From Bdellovibrionales bacterium (lineage in GTDB: Bacteria; Bdellovibrionota; Bdellovibrionia; Bdellovibrionales; JAMPXM01): a stretch of 5,361 nucleotides of DNA. The stretch spans positions 1 through 5,361 of the forward strand of contig SXRI01000444.1 of assembly GCA_005793615.1 (NCBI GenBank), in the 5' to 3' direction. The notes beneath the pieces were generated by a model. That model was not told where the DNA came from, did no database searches, and worked only from the letters and a program-made list of their open reading frames with translations. A program made the position numbers and the translations under genes. Positions 4,308 through 5,361 of this stretch are shown in pieces. Each line of letters begins with the position of its first letter. Positions within the stretch are counted from its first letter, which is position 1.

Positions 4308-5129
4308 TTAGTTTCGTTTGGGTTGCGGTGTCGGTTGCGGAGCCGGTTGCGGAGCCGGTTGCGGAGCCGGTGTCGGCTCGGGGTTGGGCTTCGGCTCGGG
4401 GTTGGGCTTTGACTCCGGAGTCGGCGCCGGTTCCGGCTCAGGTTTAGGTTCCGGTTTGGGAATTGGTTGTGGAGCCGGTGTCGGTTGCGGATTGTTAGGA
4501 GGCTGCCATGTGCCGGAACCATTCTCCGGGTAGCCACTATCGATCCAGGCCAAGAGGGTCACGAGTTCAATATCGGTGAGTTGCGGGCTCCTTCGACCCA
4601 TCGGCATGCGTTTGCGATCCGTCGTCGGTAGCAACACGCGCTCGCGCACTGTTCGCACCTTCTCGACCACTTTTTCGTAGTTACCGAGATCGTAGGAAAA
4701 TTCGTCTGAGCCATCATGACATTTTAAGCACTTAGCTTCGAGTACAAAGGTTTTAAGTTGCGCAAAACTGGGCAGAGCACCATCTGGGATCGGTGTTGGC
4801 AGCGGTGTTGGTTCAGGCTTCGGCTCAGGTGTGGGCTCTGGCTTTGGTTCTGGCTTTGGTTCTGGTGTCGGTAAAGGCTGAGGACCCGGAGTCGGCTCCG
4901 GTTTCGGATCGGGATCGCCATCGGCGCGAGGTTTTTCCATAGGAGCGCCGGCATCGATCCAACTCACCAACAGAGTGAGTTCTTCTTTCGTCAGTGGAGC
5001 ACTCGTGGAAGGAGGCATTTGACCGCGTCCAGTAGAGAGAATGCGAGTGCGAATGTCGGTCTTAAGTTCAACGACAACACTGTGTTCCCATGCGCCGCCA
5101 TGGCAGCGACCGGCGCACTTTTTTGCCAA
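4308..5129 (-). CDS. dihaem cytochrome c-domain protein with proline-rich linkers; 5' end probably lost
   Basis: Two small cytochrome c domains are seen, counting from the TTG at 5129. Domain one (1-63) has CAGRCH, Cys5 to His10, with three residues between the cysteines instead of two. It also has a likely Met ligand in GQMPPS (Met38) and ends LLVSWIDAGAP. Domain two (118-201) has CLKCH (Cys134, Cys137, His138), a Met in RKRMPMG (175 or 177) and ends LLAWIDSGYP. Between them lies a 50-residue PEPKPEP linker, and a 60-residue tail of the same kind ends QPKRN. The frame continues upstream to a TAG (5178-5180). The extra codons, ending TSFASINEAIL, fit the start of such a domain but include no ATG, GTG or TTG. 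Starting at TTG would omit the signal peptide needed for haem attachment outside the cytoplasm. The second ISL3 end at 5224 probably cut the original start away. The partner is the barrel gene 61 bases downstream. Confidence 0.75.
   Translation of the reverse strand: MAKKCAGRCHGGAWEHSVVVELKTDIRTRILSTGRGQMPPSTSAPLTKEELTLLVSWIDAGAPMEKPRADGDPDPKPEPTPGPQPLPTPEPKPEPKPEPTPEPKPEPTPLPTPIPDGALPSFAQLKTFVLEAKCLKCHDGSDEFSYDLGNYEKVVEKVRTVRERVLLPTTDRKRMPMGRRSPQLTDIELVTLLAWIDSGYPENGSGTWQPPNNPQPTPAPQPIPKPEPKPEPEPAPTPESKPNPEPKPNPEPTPAPQPAPQPAPQPTPQPKRN
4321..4368. repeat. 12-bp coding repeats GGTTGCGGAGCC in the proline-rich tail
   Basis: Three identical units (4333-4344, 4345-4356, 4357-4368) follow one variant unit, GGTTGCGGTGTC (4321-4332). 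On the minus strand they encode the APQP repeats of the cytochrome tail. In-frame units change tail length without breaking the gene. Confidence 0.9.
4375..4410. repeat. 18-bp coding repeat with G-run clusters
   Basis: Two copies of GGCTCGGGGTTGGGCTTY (4375-4392 and 4393-4410, one difference) encode KPNPEP twice on the minus strand. On the plus strand they place four runs of three or four G at 4380-4383, 4386-4388, 4398-4401 and 4404-4406, a possible G-quadruplex on the template strand. Confidence 0.85.
4779..4925 (-). repeat. coding repeats of the inter-domain PEPKPEP linker
   Basis: This stretch of the cytochrome gene encodes about 50 residues made of PEP, PKP and PTP units, including GGCTTTGGTTCT twice in tandem around 4850-4875 on the plus strand. 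Such linkers form extended rods in TonB-like proteins; here they would hold two haem domains apart. The same style, with different codons, forms the C-terminal tail. Confidence 0.7.
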
Positions 5130-5223
5130 AATGGCTTCATTGATCGATGCGAAACTAGTACTTTGACAGATAAATTTCTAGCCGGTCTCACCGAGACTTC
5201 TTCGCCGGTTGGTATCTAAATTT
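5130..5223 (-). pseudogene. remnant of the 5' part of the dihaem cytochrome gene
   Basis: From 5177 to 5130 the cytochrome frame continues as FICQSTSFASINEAIL, which fits the start of a mature cytochrome domain; its Cys could have been a lipoprotein cysteine. A TAG at 5178-5180 closes the frame, and none of the three frames up to 5223 gives a start plus signal peptide. A small hairpin GTCTC-ACC-GAGAC lies at 5185-5197. The stretch ends exactly where the second insertion sequence begins. I infer loss of promoter and signal sequence through that insertion plus later change. Confidence 0.4.
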
Positions 5224-5243
5224 GGCTCTTCGTGTAGTTGAGG
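5224..5243 (+). repeat. terminal repeat of the second ISL3-like element
   Basis: Starts GGCTCTTCGTGTAGTTG. The GGNTCTTC start is familiar from ISL3-family ends. The boundary is set by this match only, since the mate end is not in the window. Confidence 0.5.
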
Positions 5244-5277
5244 GGAAGAAAAACTCCATTTTTCGTACTGATTTTGT

Positions 5278-5361
5278 TTAAATCTCCCGCAGCATACAGG
5301 TCAGGATTTTCAATTTCAGGTATTCCTCATCGCGCAGTCCGTAGGATCGTCGCTGAATGAC
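5278..5361 (-). CDS. C-terminus of an ISL3-type transposase, partial
   Basis: The last 27 residues of a transposase enter from the window edge and stop at TAA (5278-5280). They read RRSYGLRDEEYLKLKIL and end CMLREI. This lines up with AYGYKNMTYFALKIMQKCG at the C-terminus of the intact transposase at 659-1945: A/S-Y-G, then K/R-N/D, then Tyr and L-K-I at matching spacing. Outside these positions the two differ, so this is a second lineage rather than a copy. Too little is visible to say whether the gene is whole. Confidence 0.6.
   Translation of the reverse strand, partial: VIQRRSYGLRDEEYLKLKILTCMLREI

Larger units (their letters stand above)
5224..5361 (-). mobile_element. 3' end of a second ISL3-like insertion sequence, cut by the window edge
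   Basis: The plus strand reads GGCTCTTCGTGTAGTTGAGG from 5224, a sequence start typical of ISL3-family terminal repeats. About 33 bases further in lies the stop of a transposase C-terminus (5278-5361) reading toward this end. The eight bases outside (5216-5223, CTAAATTT) are AT-rich, as expected for an ISL3 target, but the other copy is outside the window. It differs from the element at 533-1998 in both end sequence and protein. Confidence 0.6.

Noticed and set aside
4318..4533. Plus-strand glycine- and cysteine-rich frame
   Set aside because: Antisense of the proline-rich tail: proline codons CCN read as glycine on the other strand.
4265..4537. Minus-strand Arg/Asn/Leu repeat frame
   Set aside because: A shifted reading of the proline-rich tail repeats; no domain and no independent start signal.
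4991..5191. Minus-strand frame starting GTG at 5191, considered as the true N-terminus joined by a frameshift
   Set aside because: Its residues show no signal peptide or lipobox, so a single frameshift into the cytochrome frame would not restore an exported start.
533..5361. Composite transposon formed by the two ISL3 elements
   Set aside because: Their end sequences and transposase C-termini differ, and the bases flanking each are different, so they do not look like a matched pair.

Overview
The window looks like an accessory, insertion-rich stretch of a Gram-negative, probably soil or freshwater proteobacterium-like genome of moderate GC. The style of three genes resembles Bdellovibrionota or deltaproteobacterial genomes: a RAYT of the NHLH type, c-type cytochrome domains with Pro-Glu-Pro-Lys linkers, and an outer-membrane barrel with an N-terminal haem site. 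This taxonomic placement is inference from protein style only.

Layout. Positions 16-213 (minus) hold the end of a small, probably secreted protein whose signal-peptide-like sequence runs upstream without a usable start codon. Positions 313-524 are non-coding and contain a degenerate 13/14-bp tandem repeat. Positions 533-1998 are a complete ISL3-family insertion sequence (transposase 659-1945, plus). Its ends are imperfect inverted repeats starting GGG, and it is flanked by an exact 8-bp target duplication, AGTAATTT. A long hairpin lies just after the transposase stop and overlaps the right inverted repeat. Positions 2007-2205 hold no convincing gene. Positions 2206-2309 are eight copies of a 13-bp repeat, ending in a palindrome just before the 3' end of a Y1/REP-associated tyrosine transposase (2343-2972, minus).

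Positions 3119-5177 (minus) are a two-gene cytochrome unit. The upstream gene (4308 to about 5177) encodes a protein with two cytochrome c domains joined by long proline-rich linkers; the first haem site is the non-canonical CAGRCH (CxxxCH). The downstream gene (3119-4246) encodes an exported protein with one CNNCH haem site followed by a predicted outer-membrane beta-barrel ending in Phe. That architecture recalls Cyc2-type fused cytochrome-porins. Together they suggest an electron-transfer route between periplasm and cell surface, which is inference.

At the right edge (5224-5361) is the 3' end of a second, different ISL3-like element, with the C-terminal 27 residues of its transposase and a terminal repeat starting GGCTCTTCG. 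It sits directly upstream of the cytochrome unit and seems to have removed the promoter, start codon and signal peptide of the first cytochrome gene. The locus may therefore be decaying or rewired by two ISL3 insertions.
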